DNA from: Bacteroidaceae bacterium
GTDB taxonomy: Bacteria; Bacteroidota; Bacteroidia; Bacteroidales; Bacteroidaceae
Assembly: GCA_024684455.1 (NCBI GenBank)
Contig: JAIKWU010000038.1
Location: forward strand, 1-46,522
DNA: 46,522 nucleotides
Reading direction: 5' to 3'
The notes beneath the pieces are model-generated. The model made no database searches and was not told where the DNA came from. It worked only from the letters and a program-made list of their open reading frames with translations. Numbering within the stretch: the stretch's first letter is position 1; every line of letters begins with the position of its first letter. Positions 15,804-23,421 of this stretch are shown piece by piece. Made by a program: the position numbers and the translations under genes.

Positions 15804-17831
15804 TTATGATTTCTTATCTCTGTTGTCCAGCATGTCCTGCATCTTGAGCATTTCGTCGCGGTATTGCGCGGCCAATGCGAAGTCGAGGCGCTTGGCTGCC
15901 TTCTGCATGAGGTCGCGTGTATGTTCGATGCTGGCAGCGAGTTGGTCGTGGCTCATTGCTGCTACGATGGGGTCGGACGGCTCGGCGGCATGTGAGTATT
16001 CGGCATCCATGTAGGCTTTCTCCAGATAATCGACGCGCTTGCCTTCGTGTAGGTTCTTAATGGTCTTCTTGATTTGGGTGGGCGTGATGCCGTGCTCAGT
16101 GTTGTATTGCATCTGCTTCGTGCGTCGGCGGTTGGTTTCGTCGATGGTCAGTTGCATGGAAGCCGTGATATGGTCGGCATAGAAGATGGCCATGCCGTTG
16201 ACGTTGCGGGCAGCACGTCCGATGGTTTGTGTGAGGGCGCGGTGGCTGCGCAGGAATCCTTCCTTGTCGGCATCGAGAATGGCCACCAATGACACCTCTG
16301 GCAGGTCCAGTCCTTCGCGCAGCAGGTTCACGCCGACGAGCACGTCAATCTCGCCACGACGCAGTTTGTCAAGCGTATCAACGCGTTCAAAGGTGTCGAT
16401 GTCGCTATGGATGTACGAGGTGCGCACATCGTTGTTTAAGAGATATTCCGACAGTTCTTCGGCCATGCGCTTGGTGAGGGTGGTGACGAGCACACGTTCG
16501 TCGCGTTCGACGCGTTTCTGGATTTCCTCCATGAGGTCATCGACCTGGTTCTCCGTCGGACGAATCTCAATCTGAGGGTCGAGCAGGCCTGTAGGACGAA
16601 TCACCTGCTCCACAATCACACCTTCCGATTTCTGCAACTCGTAATCGGCAGGGGTGGCGCTGACATAGATGGTCTGGGGTGTCATCGCCTCAAATTCGTC
16701 GAACTGCAACGGGCGGTTGTCAAGGGCGGCGGGCAGTCGGTAGCCGTATTCTACAAGCGTTGTCTTGCGCCGACGGTCACCTCCGTACATGGCACGGATT
16801 TGCGGGATGGATTCATGGCTCTCATCGACGACGAGCAGGAAATCTTCGGGGAAGAAGTCGAGCAGGCAGTAGGGGCGTTCGCCTGGTTGACGTCCATCGA
16901 AGTAGCGTGAGTAGTTCTCGATGCCCGAGCAGTGGCCGAGTTCACGAATCATTTCCAAGTCGTTGGTGACACGTGTCTCCAGCAGGTTCTTCTTGGTTAA
17001 ATCGCCGATTTCCTCGTAGAAAGCGAGGCGTTCGTGCAGGTCGTCCTCGATTTGATGAATGGCTTGCTGTGTGCGCTCCTTTGAGGTCATGAAGAGGTTG
17101 GCTGGGTAGATTTGGTATTCTTCAAAGTCGCCGTAGGGTTGCATCGTCACGGCGTCCAGTTCCTCGATGCGTTCAATTTCGTCCCATCCGAAGTGGATGC
17201 GTGCAATACGTTCGTCGTAGGCAAGATACACATCCACCGTTTCGCCTTTCACACGGAAATGTCCGCGTGTCAGGTCGAGGTCGTTCCTGACATAGAGGCT
17301 GTCCACGAGTTTGCGTAGCAGTACGTTGATGTCCATCGCCGTGCCCACCTTGATGCGGATGATGTTCTCGTTGAAGTCCATCGGAGCACCCATGCCGTAG
17401 ATGCACGACACGCTGCTGACGACGATGATGTCCTTGCGCCCGGAGAGTAGGGCAGAGGTGGCGCGCAGGCGTAACCTATCGACTTCCTCATTGATGGCAA
17501 GGTCTTTCTCGATATACGTGTCAGTGGAAGGGATATACGCCTCGGGCTGGTAGTAGTCGTAGTAACTGACATAGTATTCCACGGCATTGTCAGGAAAGAA
17601 CCCCTGCATTTCGGTGTAGAGTTGGTGGGCCAGCGTCTTGTTATGGCTGAGGATGAGGGTAGGGCGTCCGATGTTCTGAATCACGTTGGCAATGGTAAAC
17701 GTCTTTCCGCTACCCGTCACGCCCAGCAGCACCTGCGCAGGAAGTCCGTCGCGGACTCCTTGTGTCAGTTGCGCGATTGCCTCAGGCTGGTCGCCTGTCG
17801 GCGCGTATTGGGATGTGAGGTTGAATACCAT
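15804..17831 (-). CDS. uvrB: Excinuclease ABC subunit B
   Basis: It is the damage-verifying helicase-like subunit of nucleotide excision repair, loaded by UvrA and partner of UvrC. The 675-residue length is normal. Visible are the N-terminal YAPTGDQPEAI, Walker A GVTGSGKT with Lys43, the beta-hairpin region YYDYYQPEAYIP, VVDESHESIPQI (DEAD-like box), helicase motifs V and VI (GVNLLREGLDLPEVSLV, QTIGRAARN) and the C-terminal UVR coiled coil (about 640-670) that binds UvrC. It is first in an operon with the AlkZ-related gene and ogt. A TAAATTTG -7 box is at 17922-17929 on the minus strand. Confidence 0.97.
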   Translation of the reverse strand: MVFNLTSQYAPTGDQPEAIAQLTQGVRDGLPAQVLLGVTGSGKTFTIANVIQNIGRPTLILSHNKTLAHQLYTEMQGFFPDNAVEYYVSYYDYYQPEAYIPSTDTYIEKDLAINEEVDRLRLRATSALLSGRKDIIVVSSVSCIYGMGAPMDFNENIIRIKVGTAMDINVLLRKLVDSLYVRNDLDLTRGHFRVKGETVDVYLAYDERIARIHFGWDEIERIEELDAVTMQPYGDFEEYQIYPANLFMTSKERTQQAIHQIEDDLHERLAFYEEIGDLTKKNLLETRVTNDLEMIRELGHCSGIENYSRYFDGRQPGERPYCLLDFFPEDFLLVVDESHESIPQIRAMYGGDRRRKTTLVEYGYRLPAALDNRPLQFDEFEAMTPQTIYVSATPADYELQKSEGVIVEQVIRPTGLLDPQIEIRPTENQVDDLMEEIQKRVERDERVLVTTLTKRMAEELSEYLLNNDVRTSYIHSDIDTFERVDTLDKLRRGEIDVLVGVNLLREGLDLPEVSLVAILDADKEGFLRSHRALTQTIGRAARNVNGMAIFYADHITASMQLTIDETNRRRTKQMQYNTEHGITPTQIKKTIKNLHEGKRVDYLEKAYMDAEYSHAAEPSDPIVAAMSHDQLAASIEHTRDLMQKAAKRLDFALAAQYRDEMLKMQDMLDNRDKKS

Positions 17832-18183
17832 ATAATAAGTTAAGGGTTAAAAATGGAACGAGAGTGAATGGCTTCATGCCCCACTTCGTTTCTCTGTTTC
17901 GGAGATGGTGCATTTAATTTGCAAATTTACGCAAAAAAGTGGAAAATAACAGAACTTTTGCGGAAGATTTGTCGGAACATCCTTTCTTTTTCGTCTGCTC
18001 CGCAATTTGTAAGTGAGTGCTAAGTGGTTTATAATCAGTAAAATTGCTGTACCATTCTTGATGTGTCCCAGTGGTACAAAAGTACCAGCGCAGTGAAACA
18101 CAAATTTCACTGCGCTGAAACGAAAGTTTCACTGCGTTGAAACTATAGTACCACTGCGCTGAAAAAACATTTGTTTGCAGTGC
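17832..18183. promoter_or_regulatory. Intergenic region upstream of uvrB
   Basis: About 350 bp without a gene. It holds the likely uvrB -7 box TAAATTTG (minus strand, 17922-17929) and the 11-bp periodic repeat array at 18071-18165. No other structure was seen. Confidence 0.5.
18071..18165. repeat. 11-bp periodic repeat array (GTTTCAC family)
   Basis: Heptamers of the form GTnnnAC or its variants begin at 18071, 18082, 18093, 18104, 18115, 18126, 18137, 18148 and 18159, exactly 11 nt apart: GTGGTAC, GTACCAG, GTGAAAC, ATTTCAC, CTGAAAC, GTTTCAC, TTGAAAC, GTACCAC, CTGAAAA. Many adjacent units are reverse complements of one another. It is the same family as 143-245. Confidence 0.88.
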
Positions 18184-18618
18184 TTATTTGAGTGCGAGTG
18201 TTTTCCAGAACTCCGCCTCTTCGTTCTTCGCGTTCCGTTTCCATGACCCTCCGTTGGTTTCTCTGTACTTCGCCCAGAAGAATCGTTTCATGCGTGGCGT
18301 GACGACGATGTCGCCTCCCTCGTTGTGTATCTCGGCGTAGGGAACTGATGTTCCGACGGTGACGCGGTAGTCGTCTGGGTGGTAGTAGATGGAGCCGTAG
18401 AGGTTCTGCCGTGATGACATGAGTGGTCCGTACTTGTCAGGGCGTTTCTTGCGTTGCCATGCCTGCGTTCCATTGTCTTGAAAGCCTCCCTGCCGGAATC
18501 CAGTCTGGAAGTGGTCTTTTGCGATGCGTCCGACCTTGACGGGTAGCGTTCGTCGCAGTGCCTGCTCAATTTCCTGTTGTTTTTGTAGGAGTAGTTGCTG
18601 AAATTGTTCTATATTCAT
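18184..18618 (-). CDS. Phage virion morphogenesis protein, Mu gpG-like
   Basis: About 144 residues matching the Mu G / phage tail completion family: an N-terminal coiled-coil-like stretch (QQLLLQKQQEIEQAL), then GRIAKDHFQTGFRQGGF, QAWQRKKRPDKYGPLM, the turn 'GSIYYHPDDYRVTVGTSVPYAEIHNEGG' and MKRFFWAKY. In Mu-like phages this gene follows the F-like head gene. Here the F-like remnant lies just upstream (18832-19130), but every other phage gene is missing. The ATG at 18618 was chosen; an upstream in-frame start would run through a predicted opposite-strand promoter. It looks like an intact but orphan gene. Confidence 0.8.
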   Translation of the reverse strand: MNIEQFQQLLLQKQQEIEQALRRTLPVKVGRIAKDHFQTGFRQGGFQDNGTQAWQRKKRPDKYGPLMSSRQNLYGSIYYHPDDYRVTVGTSVPYAEIHNEGGDIVVTPRMKRFFWAKYRETNGGSWKRNAKNEEAEFWKTLALK

Positions 18619-18658
18619 TTTTTTTAGCAATTTATTTTGGAGTTTGAGATAAAAGTAG

Positions 18659-18744
18659 TATCTTTGCACTCAGAAAAGATAGCGTTAGAAGAACCGCCCC
18701 AGATTTGGAGTTCTGGCAAGCCGTTCCTCTTTCGCTATTTTATT
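18659..18744 (+). ncRNA. Promoter-hairpin unit S1
   Basis: A promoter with TTTG near 18637-18639 and TATCTTTG at 18659-18666 points into a bulged hairpin: ATAGCG (18679-18684) pairs with CGCTAT (18733-18738), with inner helices GAAC/GTTC and CCAGA/TCTGG closing a TTTGGAGT loop. It is followed by a U-rich stretch. No reading frame is present. It lies just upstream of the Mu G-like gene and transcribes away from it. Confidence 0.5.
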
Positions 18745-18757
18745 TGAAAATTATTCG

Positions 18758-18840
18758 TATCTTTGCAGCAGAAAATAGCAGAGGAATTTACCACGGCCCC
18801 AATGGGCTTGGACCCGGGGTACAGCATTCTGCTATTTTTT
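18758..18840 (+). ncRNA. Promoter-hairpin unit S2
   Basis: A -7 box TATCTTTG (18758-18765) is followed by a hairpin whose outer stem is a perfect 11-bp pair, AAAATAGCAGA (18772-18782) with TCTGCTATTTT (18828-18838), enclosing a GGGCTTGGACCC apical hairpin and ending in a U tract. The stop codon of the minus-strand F-like remnant (18832-18834) lies inside its right arm. Confidence 0.55.
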
Positions 18841-19130
18841 TATTTCCCTGATGATATCCTCTGGTTCCTTGGGCTCAATAGTATATAGCACCTCACCTTT
18901 ATAGTGGTTATGCATCTTCACGTTCGCCCAATACTTCTCGCCCCCTATTATCTTAGAGTAGTAAAGAAAATAGTCTGTTTCTGGATGTTTGGGCTTGCTT
19001 GGATTCTTCGGATCATATTTCGGGTGTCCTGGCTCATAGGTTCTATTATGCGCCCATCCTTCATATATATGTACATTCGATGAGTGTAGTGGATTATTTC
19101 GAGCAGTATTGTGATTTAAAACGTGAAAAA
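18832..19130 (-). pseudogene. 3' end of Mu F-like head protein with nuclease-like tail
   Basis: Read on the minus strand, an open frame of about 96 codons without a good start runs to a TAG at 18832-18834. It includes HIYEGWAHNRTYEPGHPKYD, KPKHPETDYFLYY, GEKYWANVKMH and GEVLYTIEPKEPEDI. This resembles the C-terminal nuclease modules (Barnase/EndoU/ColE5-RelE-like group) carried at the end of Mu F-like minor head proteins in Bacteroidetes prophages. The head-protein part is gone; a TAG stop lies near 19128. Position just before the Mu G-like gene matches the F-G order of Mu. The family call is from pattern memory. Confidence 0.6.
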
Positions 19131-19171
19131 ACTATAAAGATTGGCTCGTTTTTATTTTTTAATTTTTAATT

Positions 19172-19199
19172 ATTAATTATTTGTTGTATCTTTGCATGA
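19172..19199 (+). promoter_or_regulatory. bamD promoter
   Basis: A TATCTTTG -7 box lies in TTGTTGTATCTTTGCATG just before 19200. An AGGAG stretch about 6 nt before the ATG at 19215 is one of the few Shine-Dalgarno-like sites in the window. Confidence 0.6.
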
Positions 19200-19214
19200 T
19201 TTTTTAGGAGATTC

Positions 19215-20039
19215 ATGCAAAAGATATTCTTATCACTTTTGTTCTCGGCCTTGGTCCTGGCTTCGTGCAGCAACAGTTACAACAATCTGTTCAAGACGCA
19301 GGACTATGACTACAAGTACGAGGCAGCCAAGCAGTGCTATGCGGCAGGAAGGTATGTTCAGTGCTATCAACTGCTCGACGAACTGGTGCGCATCTTGAAG
19401 GGTAGCGACCGTGCTGAGGAGTCGCTCTTTATGATTGGTATGTGTCATTTCAACATGAATGACTATGAGACGGCAGCCCTCTACTTCGAACGCTATTTCA
19501 AGACCTATCCGAAGGGTGAATATACGGAGTTGGCACGCTACTACAACGGACGTGCATTGTTCCTGCAGTCGCCCGACCCTCGTCTCGACCAGACACCGAC
19601 CTACTCAGCCATCAATGCGCTGCAGGATTTCCTCGAATACTATCCTTACAGCCAGCGTCGCGACGAGGTGAACGACATGGTTTACCAGTTGCAGAACCGT
19701 CTCGTGCAGAAGGAGTATGCAGCCGCAAAACTGTACTACAACCTGGGCTCCTACATCGGTAACAGCATCCATGGCGGCAGCAACTACGAAGCCTGCATTA
19801 TCACAGCCGAAAACGCTCTGAAGGCATATCCATACACCGTGATGCGTGAAGAACTGTACATGCTCATTCTGCGCTCACGCTACAAGTTGGCACAGAACAG
19901 CGTCGAGTCCAAAATGTCAGACCGCTATTCGCAGACGGTTGACGAATATTTCGGCTTTAAGAACGAGTTTCCCGACAGCAAGTACATGAAGGAGGCCGAC
20001 AACATTTACCGCCATTCGGCTCCCAAAGTAAAGAACTAA
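19215..20039 (+). CDS. bamD: Outer membrane assembly lipoprotein BamD
   Basis: It is the essential lipoprotein partner of BamA that helps insert beta-barrel proteins into the outer membrane from the periplasmic side. The signal ends in the lipobox LASC with Cys18. The mature chain is TPR-like: repeats are visible at YEAAKQCYAAGRYVQCYQLLDEL, AEESLFMIGMCHFNMNDYETAALYFERYFKTYP and SAINALQDFLEYYP. The 274-residue length is normal for Bacteroidetes. It heads a close-packed same-strand run of seven genes ending at 23226. Confidence 0.95.
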   Translation: MQKIFLSLLFSALVLASCSNSYNNLFKTQDYDYKYEAAKQCYAAGRYVQCYQLLDELVRILKGSDRAEESLFMIGMCHFNMNDYETAALYFERYFKTYPKGEYTELARYYNGRALFLQSPDPRLDQTPTYSAINALQDFLEYYPYSQRRDEVNDMVYQLQNRLVQKEYAAAKLYYNLGSYIGNSIHGGSNYEACIITAENALKAYPYTVMREELYMLILRSRYKLAQNSVESKMSDRYSQTVDEYFGFKNEFPDSKYMKEADNIYRHSAPKVKN

Positions 20040-20061
20040 TCATTCACTTTATAAAGTTTAT

Positions 20062-20403
20062 ATGGATTTCAAGAAGACAAATGCTCCTACAGACACCGTG
20101 ACCCGCAACCTGATGGACTTCAGCAAGGACACGGGGAACGTCTATGAAAGTGTCGTTATCATGGGTAAGCGTGCCAATCAGATTGGTGCCGAAATGAAAG
20201 AGGAACTGACCAAGAAGTTGCAGGAGTTTGGCACCGCCAGCGACAACCTGGAAGAGGTGTTCGAAAACGACGAACAGATTCAGATTTCGCGCTACTACGA
20301 ACGTCTGCCAAAGCCTACGCTCATCGCTACGCAGGAGTTCCTGGAGGACAAAATCTACTATCGCAATCCTTCGAAGGACGTCCCGACGGACAAACTGCTG
20401 TAA
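20062..20403 (+). CDS. rpoZ: RNA polymerase omega-like subunit
   Basis: The 113-residue protein matches the Bacteroidetes form of the omega/Rpb6-like subunit: the segment NVYESVVIMGKRANQIGAEMKEEL carries the conserved 'RAxQI' helix by which omega binds beta-prime. Omega helps fold and hold RNA polymerase. It starts 22 nt after bamD and ends 3 nt before the next gene. The bamD-omega-DUF4293 order is common in Bacteroidales, which supports the call. Confidence 0.88.
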   Translation: MDFKKTNAPTDTVTRNLMDFSKDTGNVYESVVIMGKRANQIGAEMKEELTKKLQEFGTASDNLEEVFENDEQIQISRYYERLPKPTLIATQEFLEDKIYYRNPSKDVPTDKLL

Positions 20404-20406
20404 ACC

Positions 20407-20877
20407 ATGATTCAGCGCATTCAAACGGTGTATATGGCACTCGTGGCAGTGCTGTGCAGTGTGTCGCTCTGTTCGACCATCGGACGTTTTGCCAACGAGA
20501 CGGATGTGGTGGCATCGTTCACCAACTTCTGCTTCAGCACAGACGTGAAGGCCGACATCACCGGACCCTGGCCGTTTGCAGTATTGCTCATCATTGTCCT
20601 ATTGCTGACGGTGATGAGTATTTTCCTTTTTAACCATCGGATGCGACAGTTGCGGCTGGTGGTGTTTACAACCATCCTGCTGGTCGGCTACCTCGGTGCC
20701 TACGCCTTCATCGTGTGGCTGTACCTGCAGCAACTGGCATCAGCAGGCGTTGAGGCTCATTATGAACTGGCATTTGCCGCGCTGTATCCCGTCGTGTGCA
20801 TCATCCTCAACTGTATGGCTATTCATGGCATTCGCAAGGATGAAGCACTCATACGCTCACTTGATCGTCTCAGATAA
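20407..20877 (+). CDS. DUF4293 membrane protein
   Basis: The 156-residue protein begins MIQRIQTVYM, the signature of DUF4293, and has four predicted transmembrane segments (about 7-25, 57-77, 83-105 and 120-140). The function is not known. Its last base is the first base of the next gene's ATG (20877), so translation is likely coupled. Confidence 0.88.
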   Translation: MIQRIQTVYMALVAVLCSVSLCSTIGRFANETDVVASFTNFCFSTDVKADITGPWPFAVLLIIVLLLTVMSIFLFNHRMRQLRLVVFTTILLVGYLGAYAFIVWLYLQQLASAGVEAHYELAFAALYPVVCIILNCMAIHGIRKDEALIRSLDRLR

Positions 20878-21398
20878 TGGATTTCAAGGATTTAGTACAA
20901 AAGCGACGTAGCATTCGAAAGTTTACCGACGAACCGCTCACCCCAGAAGAGGTGCAAATCATCCTGCGTGCAGCACTGATGTCACCAACTTCCAAAAGCA
21001 CGCGCGCATGGCATTTCTACGTTGTCGATGACAAAGACATGCTGGAAAAACTCTCGCAGTGCAAAAGCGCAGGGGCAGAGTTCGTAAAAGGCGCACCGCT
21101 GGCTGTGGCCGTGTGCATCGACACCGATGCTACCGACGTGTGGGTAGAGGACGCCTCCATTGCTGCTGTCACGATGCAGTATCAGGCTGCCGACCTCGGA
21201 TTGGGCAGTTGCTGGGCGCAGATACGTCTGCGTGGGCAGGCAGACGGAACGCCTGCCGACGACCTCCTGCGCGACATGCTCGGCTATCCTGACGAACAGA
21301 CCTGCGTCTGCATCATCGCCTTCGGTCATCCAGCCATCGAACGAAAGCCACAGGACGAGGAGAAACTGAAGTGGGAAAACGTCCACATCGTGTCATGA
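20877..21398 (+). CDS. Nitroreductase family protein
   Basis: A 173-residue FMN-dependent oxidoreductase of the nitroreductase fold. Visible are the N-terminal DLVQKRRSIRKFTDEPL (FMN phosphate contact), ALMSPTSKSTRAWHFYVV, the middle EDASIAAVTMQYQAADLGLGSCW and the C-terminal CIIAFGHPAIERKP. The natural substrate is unknown; such enzymes reduce quinones or nitro compounds using NAD(P)H. It overlaps the next gene by 4 nt. Confidence 0.93.
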   Translation: MDFKDLVQKRRSIRKFTDEPLTPEEVQIILRAALMSPTSKSTRAWHFYVVDDKDMLEKLSQCKSAGAEFVKGAPLAVAVCIDTDATDVWVEDASIAAVTMQYQAADLGLGSCWAQIRLRGQADGTPADDLLRDMLGYPDEQTCVCIIAFGHPAIERKPQDEEKLKWENVHIVS

Positions 21399-22156
21399 AA
21401 GTCACACTGATTGGTTCAGGAAATCTGGCAACGAATCTCGGCCATGCTTTGAAGGAAGCACAGGTCGAGATTCTGCAGATTTATAGCAGGACTGCTGCTC
21501 ATGCACAGCGTCTGGCGACTGAACTTTGTGTTGATGCATTCTGTGAACAAATATGTGAAATCAACACGGAATCAGATGTTTACATTGTCTCTATAAAAGA
21601 TGACGCATTGGCGTTGCTTACGTCGGAATTGCAGGCTCACCTGCCAGAAAAACTCATCGTTCATACCGCGGGCTCGATGCCCATGGACGTGCTGAAAAAT
21701 GAACGCAGAGGCGTGTTCTATCCGATGCAGACATTCTCACGTCAGCACATCGTTTCGTTTGCACATATCCCCATTTTCATCGAGGCTGTGAATGTAAAGG
21801 ATTTGCAGACGCTGCTCAACCTTGCTACATTGCTTTCAGACAGTGTTTACGAACTGTCGTCTGACAATCGCAAATGGCTGCACATTGCTGCGGTGTTTTG
21901 CTGCAACTTCACCAATCACATGGCCACGCTTTCGGCACGGGTGCTTGAACGCCACGGCATTCCCTTTCGTGTGATGCTCCCGCTGATGGAGGAAACCATT
22001 GCCAAACTTCACCTGATGCCACCTGATGAGGCTCAGACGGGACCTGCTGCGCGTGGTGACGAACGTGTGCTGTGCAGCCATGTGGAAGCATTGAAAGATG
22101 ACCCCGAACTGGCAGAAATCTACAAACTCATCAGTAATAGTATAAGCCATGATTAA
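21395..22156 (+). CDS. Rossmann-fold / DUF2520 protein
   Basis: The protein (253 residues from this start) has an N-terminal NAD(P)-binding domain ([17 protein letters not shown]) related to pyrroline-5-carboxylate reductase-like folds, and a C-terminal helical DUF2520 domain ([19 protein letters not shown]). Its reaction is not established. The ATG at 21395, overlapping the nitroreductase stop as ATGA, was chosen over the frame start at 21371 because the Rossmann strand begins right after it. It overlaps the next gene by 8 nt. Confidence 0.88.
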   Translation: MKVTLIGSGNLATNLGHALKEAQVEILQIYSRTAAHAQRLATELCVDAFCEQICEINTESDVYIVSIKDDALALLTSELQAHLPEKLIVHTAGSMPMDVLKNERRGVFYPMQTFSRQHIVSFAHIPIFIEAVNVKDLQTLLNLATLLSDSVYELSSDNRKWLHIAAVFCCNFTNHMATLSARVLERHGIPFRVMLPLMEETIAKLHLMPPDEAQTGPAARGDERVLCSHVEALKDDPELAEIYKLISNSISHD

Positions 22157-22667
22157 CTACGACTTACGTAAAATCCGCGCTCTTATCTTCGACGTCGATG
22201 GTGTGCTTAGCCGCCAGACGATTTCCCTGCATCCTAACGGTGAACCCATGCGCACGGTGAACATCAAGGACGGCTATGCCCTCCAACATGCCGTGAAGTG
22301 CGGCATGACCGTGGCCATTATCTCAGGTGCGAAGACCGAGTCTGTGCGACATCGCTATGAAGGTCTGGGACTGAAGGACATCGTGCTCGGTGCTGCCGTG
22401 AAGTTGAAAGCCTATGACGACATGCTTGCTAAGTACGGATTGCGCGACGAAGAGGTACTCTATATGGGTGACGACATCCCCGACTACGAAATCATGAGAC
22501 GTGCTGGGCTTCCCTGTTGCCCCTCGGATGCGGCACAGGAAATCAAGGACATCTCACGTTATGTCTCGCCGATGAAGGGTGGGGAAGGTTGCGGTCGTGA
22601 CGTCATTGAGCAGGTGTTGAAAGTTCAAGGTAAATGGATGCACGATGATACAGCGTTTGGATGGTAA
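22149..22667 (+). CDS. kdsC: KdsC-like HAD phosphatase
   Basis: A 172-residue HAD phosphatase predicted to remove phosphate from 3-deoxy-D-manno-octulosonate 8-phosphate in lipopolysaccharide synthesis. The catalytic motif FDVDGVL holds Asp15 and Asp17. Also visible are [22 protein letters not shown] (motif II), [10 protein letters not shown] (motif III lysine) and [11 protein letters not shown] (motif IV). A cap domain is absent, as in KdsC. It overlaps its neighbours by 8 nt and 23 nt. Other small C0-type HAD phosphatases cannot be excluded. Confidence 0.88.
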   Translation: MINYDLRKIRALIFDVDGVLSRQTISLHPNGEPMRTVNIKDGYALQHAVKCGMTVAIISGAKTESVRHRYEGLGLKDIVLGAAVKLKAYDDMLAKYGLRDEEVLYMGDDIPDYEIMRRAGLPCCPSDAAQEIKDISRYVSPMKGGEGCGRDVIEQVLKVQGKWMHDDTAFGW

Positions 22668-23226
22668 ACATGTGGTTCTTGCCAGCAATTCGCCCCGTCG
22701 CAAGGAACTTCTTGCTGGGCTTGGCATCGACTTCAAAGTGCGCACATTAAAAGGCATCGACGAAAGTTGGCCGGATGGCCTTCAAGGTGAGGACATCCCT
22801 AAATATATCTCCCACACGAAAGCCGAAGCCTATCTGCCTACGCTTGCCGACGACGAACTGCTCATCACGGCAGACACGATTGTCTATCTCGACCATCAGG
22901 TGCTTGGCAAACCCAAGGATGTGGCTGACGCCAAAGCCATGTTAAGAATGCTCGCAGGCCGTACTCACGAGGTCATCACTGGGGTGACCATCGCTACACG
23001 GCAGAAGCAGACGACGTTTGCCGTCACCAGTCTTGTCACGTTCGCTGACCTCACAGACGAGGAAATCAGGCATTATGTTGAAAACTACAAGCCATTTGAC
23101 AAGGCTGGAGCCTACGGCATTCAGGAGTGGATAGGCTACATCGGTGTGACACGACTCGAAGGCTCCTATTTCAATGTCATGGGCCTTCCCGTCCAGCGGC
23201 TTTACACCGAACTGCAACGGTTCTGA
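22645..23226 (+). CDS. maf: Maf-like nucleoside triphosphate pyrophosphatase
   Basis: It is predicted to hydrolyse dTTP, UTP or modified nucleotides to the monophosphates as a house-cleaning enzyme. The 193-residue length and motifs fit: [17 protein letters not shown] at the N-terminus, [40 protein letters not shown] and [15 protein letters not shown]. It is the last gene of the bamD operon and overlaps kdsC by 23 nt. Confidence 0.95.
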   Translation: MIQRLDGKHVVLASNSPRRKELLAGLGIDFKVRTLKGIDESWPDGLQGEDIPKYISHTKAEAYLPTLADDELLITADTIVYLDHQVLGKPKDVADAKAMLRMLAGRTHEVITGVTIATRQKQTTFAVTSLVTFADLTDEEIRHYVENYKPFDKAGAYGIQEWIGYIGVTRLEGSYFNVMGLPVQRLYTELQRF

Positions 23227-23327
23227 AGATAACCCTTCTTTTAGTATCTGGAAAAACATCTCCAAGCATTTGCCGCGGATGCCGAAGTGAACTTTTTTCA
23301 AAGGTCAAAGAAAAAAAAATGGCATTC

Positions 23328-23360
23328 GTTTGGATATACAGTTTATATTGATTAACTTTG
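23328..23360 (+). promoter_or_regulatory. ppdK promoter
   Basis: TTTG (23328-23331) and TAACTTTG (23353-23360) are separated by 21 nt. The untranslated leader would be about 55 nt and A+T-rich. Confidence 0.7.
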
Positions 23361-23421
23361 CAAAATTAGAAAGAAGCAACCAAAAAATTTTTTTATTTTT
23401 CAATCATTTAATTCCAATTTT

